NCBI GenBank assembly: GCA_963736305.1
Contig: CAVTOD010000004.1
Coordinates: 124,001-188,000, forward strand
Source: DASUPK01 sp963736305
GTDB taxonomy: Bacteria; Actinomycetota; Thermoleophilia; Solirubrobacterales; 70-9
DNA: 64,000 nt
Direction of reading: 5' to 3'
The first letter of the stretch is position 1. Every line of letters begins with the position of its first letter. Shown piece after piece: positions 61,905-64,000 of the stretch. The notes under the pieces are model-generated. The model did not search any database and was not told the DNA's origin. It saw nothing but the letters and a program-made list of their open reading frames with translations. The translations under genes and the position numbers were made by a program.

Positions 61905-61910
61905 ATAGTA
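61905..61910 (-). promoter_or_regulatory. Predicted -10 box of pdxS, leaderless start
   Basis: TACTAT on the minus strand ends 6 bases before the GTG at 61898; the expected start point coincides with the start codon. No Shine-Dalgarno sequence fits in this gap. Confidence 0.45.
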
Positions 61911-61957
61911 GAAGGCCGCCGTGTTTGCCTGATTGATGGCCGGGCAACCTTTCTTCT

Positions 61958-61989
61958 ACCTCACCGCTTGGGGACACCAGAGGTGAGGT
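61958..61989. promoter_or_regulatory. Inverted repeat upstream of pdxS
   Basis: ACCTCACC (61958-61965) and GGTGAGGT (61982-61989) are perfect 8-base inverted arms with a 16-base spacer, about 50 bases upstream of the -10 box. It could bind a regulator of vitamin B6 synthesis or form a hairpin. The rest of 61899-62073 shows no gene. Confidence 0.4.
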
Positions 61990-62073
61990 TGGCGTAACAA
62001 CTTGGGGTCCTCCCCCGGACCCCGGTATCGGCTGCAGGTCCGGATCGCGCCCCGGGCCTGCGGCCTTGCGTTC

Positions 62074-62427
62074 TCAGCCGGCGACCGTGCGAAGGACCAG
62101 CACGACTGCGATGAAGGCGAGGATCACGAACTCCCGCCAGACGAGACTCGCCTCGAAGTGGCGGTCCCGGGCGAGCTCCTTGCGGAAGTCCTCGGACCAG
62201 ATGTCTCCCGCCGCGCGCACTCGCAGACGCTTGCTCCTGCCGTCTCGCTCGAGCTCGACCGTCAGTGGGCCGCCGTCGGAGCCGTTTTGATGAGCGGAGC
62301 GGTCGGCCGGCGCGGTCCCCTGGGCGAGCGTGGGGGGCGGCGCCTTTCGGACGCGCAGGGCGCCGGCGACGCGGTAGCCGACGCCGCCCGGCATTCGCAT
62401 CAGGGCGGAGCGGAGCTGGGCCTTCAT
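62074..62427 (-). CDS. Small protein with C-terminal membrane helix, partner of glycosyltransferase
   Basis: The ATG at 62427 gives 117 residues; the open frame continues upstream only as a shadow of the glycosyltransferase gene. A polar N-terminus of about 95 residues (with KAPPPTLAQGTAPADRS) is followed by one hydrophobic helix (EFVILAFIAVVLVLRTVAG) at the very C-terminus. It overlaps the glycosyltransferase stop by 4 bases, suggesting a dedicated subunit or accessory protein. No known family recognised. Confidence 0.7.
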   Translation of the reverse strand: MKAQLRSALMRMPGGVGYRVAGALRVRKAPPPTLAQGTAPADRSAHQNGSDGGPLTVELERDGRSKRLRVRAAGDIWSEDFRKELARDRHFEASLVWREFVILAFIAVVLVLRTVAG

Positions 62428-63914
62428 GCCGCGAACTCCCTCACGGCGCCGACCTTCTCGGTCTTCTCCCAGACCTGGTCGCGGCCGCGCGCCTCGGCGA
62501 TGTACCCCGCGACCGTGAAGGCGCAGAGCAGCGGCCCGTAGCCGACCACGTAGAGGAGCGGACGGACCAGCCAGGGCACCCGCCCCCACTCGTCCAGTCG
62601 CTTCAGGAGCCACGCGGCGAGGATCGAGAAGCTCAGCCAGCAGTCGGCGAAGAGCAGCATGTACTTCACCGCCGGCTCGCCGCCGGTGAGACCGATGTCG
62701 GCGAGTTGCTCCGCGAAGACCTTCGTGATGATGGGCCCGAAGAGGCCGAAGATGATCAGGGTGAGGTTGATCGCGCCGGGGAAGAGGAACCCCTCTCGCC
62801 AGCACTTCTTCCCGGTCTCGGGATCCATCGCAAGGGCGGAGAGGGTGACAAACAGGAAGGTGCCGCCGGTGAGGGCCCAGAGGGCGGTGAAGGCGGAGAT
62901 CGACAGGGCACGGTCGGTGAAGAAGAGAGTCAGGAGCCCGGCCGTCGCCATAACCATGAAGACGGGCATGAAGACGACGGAGGACCAGATCGCGAAGAAG
63001 CTCGGGCCGCCGAGGGGGCCGGCACGGAGCCGCCGAAGCCAGACACCGCGGTAGAGGCGGCTGACCTGGACGTTGCCGCGTGCCCAGCGGACGCGCTGCT
63101 TCCAGAGTGCCGCGATGCTGTTGGGCTCCTCGGCGAGCACGATCGCGTTTCCCTCGAAGCGGACATCGAAGCCCGCCAGCTGAATACGAAAGGTGGTGAC
63201 GGTGTCCTCCGCGAGCGTTCCCGTCTGGATCCGGCCACCGATCTTCTCGAGGGCGTCTCGCCGGATCAGCTGTGCCCCGCCGGCCAAGCAGGCCTGCGCG
63301 GCGAGCATGTTCTGGGCGCGACGGGCGGCCGCCTGGGCGGTGATGTACTCGAAGGCGACGAAGCGGTTCATGTAGTTCGGGTCGGCCGTTCCCTCCTTGA
63401 TGTAGGCGGTGACGCCGCCGATCTGGAGGTCGCCCAGGTGTCGGCTCATCCGCCGCAGCGCCGTCGGCGTGAGCAGCACGTCGGCGTCGATGATCAGGAT
63501 CGCCTCGTACCAATCGTCCTCCTGAATGGCCTCGAGTCCGTGGTTGATGGCGTCCGCCTTGCCACCGCCACCCTGCTCACGGCGCAGGTGGATCACGCGA
63601 CCCGGGTATGTCGCGGCGCTCTCCGTGAGCAGCTCGGGAGTGTTGTCGGTGCTGCCGTCGTCGACTACGTAGACGCGCAGCTGCTCCTCCGGGTAGCGCA
63701 TCTTCATGACGTAGTCGATCGTGCGCGCGAGCACCGCGCCCTCGTTCCAGGCGGGGATGACCACGGCGACCTTCGGATAGAGCTCTGAGACCCGGATGTA
63801 CGGCCGGCGCCAGATGTGGAGCCCGGCGAGGAAGAACTGGTAACAACCGACCACGAGCACGGTGGCGCCGCTCAGGACCATCGCGACGAGGACGACGTTG
63901 AAGACGTTGGTCAC
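62424..63914 (-). CDS. Membrane glycosyltransferase family 2, processive type
   Basis: The 496-residue protein has an N-terminal membrane helix, then a GT2 catalytic domain with VAVVIPAWNEGAVLART, VYVVDDGSTDNTPEL, ILIIDADVLL (DAD), LAEDTVTTF (catalytic Asp) and QRVRWARGN (QxxRW), the full D,D,D,QxxRW set of processive polysaccharide synthases such as cellulose, hyaluronan or PgaC-type. Several more membrane helices follow. The GTG at 63914 overlaps the PHP-domain gene stop. The polymer it makes is unknown. Confidence 0.9.
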   Translation of the reverse strand: MTNVFNVVLVAMVLSGATVLVVGCYQFFLAGLHIWRRPYIRVSELYPKVAVVIPAWNEGAVLARTIDYVMKMRYPEEQLRVYVVDDGSTDNTPELLTESAATYPGRVIHLRREQGGGGKADAINHGLEAIQEDDWYEAILIIDADVLLTPTALRRMSRHLGDLQIGGVTAYIKEGTADPNYMNRFVAFEYITAQAAARRAQNMLAAQACLAGGAQLIRRDALEKIGGRIQTGTLAEDTVTTFRIQLAGFDVRFEGNAIVLAEEPNSIAALWKQRVRWARGNVQVSRLYRGVWLRRLRAGPLGGPSFFAIWSSVVFMPVFMVMATAGLLTLFFTDRALSISAFTALWALTGGTFLFVTLSALAMDPETGKKCWREGFLFPGAINLTLIIFGLFGPIITKVFAEQLADIGLTGGEPAVKYMLLFADCWLSFSILAAWLLKRLDEWGRVPWLVRPLLYVVGYGPLLCAFTVAGYIAEARGRDQVWEKTEKVGAVREFAA

Positions 63915-64000
63915 GCCGCCAGCTCCTCGATCACGCCGAGGCAGTAGTCGTATCGGCCGATCGTCTCCGGCGAGTGGCTGTCGGTGCTGAGCAGGATCGT
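63911..64000 (-). CDS. PHP-domain protein, C-terminal end only
   Basis: The last 29 codons of a gene that continues beyond the window. The end ILLSTDSHSPETIGRYDYCLGVIEELAA with STDSH matches the final metal-binding strand and helix of PHP-type phosphoesterases (histidinol phosphatase-like). It overlaps the glycosyltransferase start by 4 bases. Confidence 0.75.
   Translation of the reverse strand, partial: TILLSTDSHSPETIGRYDYCLGVIEELAA

Overview
The window reads as chromosomal backbone of a high-GC actinobacterium, most likely of the Thermoleophilia/Solirubrobacterales type. This is inferred from the actinobacterial integration host factor, the pnp-M16 peptidase-dapB-dapA and pdxS-pdxT-yebC-ruvCAB-secDF-recJ-rel gene orders, frequent GTG/TTG starts, start codons a few bases after a -10 box, and a tRNA without encoded CCA. 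Nearly all genes run on the minus strand in long runs with 1- or 4-base stop/start overlaps.

Layout, left to right. 1-16.5 kb (minus): the end of a translation/RNA/lysine run read as rimP-nusA-infB-ylxP-rbfA-nrnA-truB-ribF-rpsO-peroxiredoxin-PRC-DsbA-pnp-M16 peptidase-PH-like protein-dapB-amidase-dapA (dapA cut by the window edge). Its promoter and an attenuator-like terminator lie at 16471-16564. 16.6-30.4 kb (minus): pyrimidine operon pyrR-pyrB-pyrC-(isochorismatase-like hydrolase)-carA-carB-pyrK-pyrD with a PyrR-binding-loop match before pyrR, followed by mIHF, gmk, rpoZ, coaBC, a TPR protein, an arginase-family protein and dtd. 30.5-34.7 kb: RNase Z, a low-GC PD-(D/E)XK-like gene beside tRNA-Arg(CCG), two small exported or membrane proteins, and a threonine-synthase-like gene plus CysO-like sulfur carrier under a SAM-I riboswitch. 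34.7-41.6 kb: mainly plus-strand corA, HIT, phosphohexomutase (frameshifted), metallo-beta-lactamase and lipid kinase genes, with two exported proteins on the other strand. 41.6-62 kb (minus): a broken cupredoxin gene, rel, recJ, a phosphoesterase, an AbiEi/DUF559 gene bounded by inverted 39-bp repeats, secDF, a zinc-ribbon/PAS protein, ruvBAC, two P-domain-like exported paralogues, yebC, a glycine-rich protein, a P-domain remnant, an M29 aminopeptidase and pdxT-pdxS. 62-64 kb: a membrane glycosyltransferase with a small partner and the end of a PHP-domain gene.

The points of most interest are: (i) the SAM-riboswitch-controlled thrC-like/CysO-like pair, which may be a protein-thiocarboxylate route to homocysteine; (ii) the AbiEi/DUF559 gene framed by inverted copies of a nested palindrome that also occurs singly upstream of rimP; (iii) a hairpin that would hide the pyrR ribosome binding site; (iv) a promoter-terminator leader before rimP-nusA-infB; and (v) a CCCH zinc-type motif inside NusA. 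Several frameshifts (36349, about 41745, about 42107, 59024-59293) are either sequence errors or decay. No CRISPR array, insertion sequence or prophage was seen.
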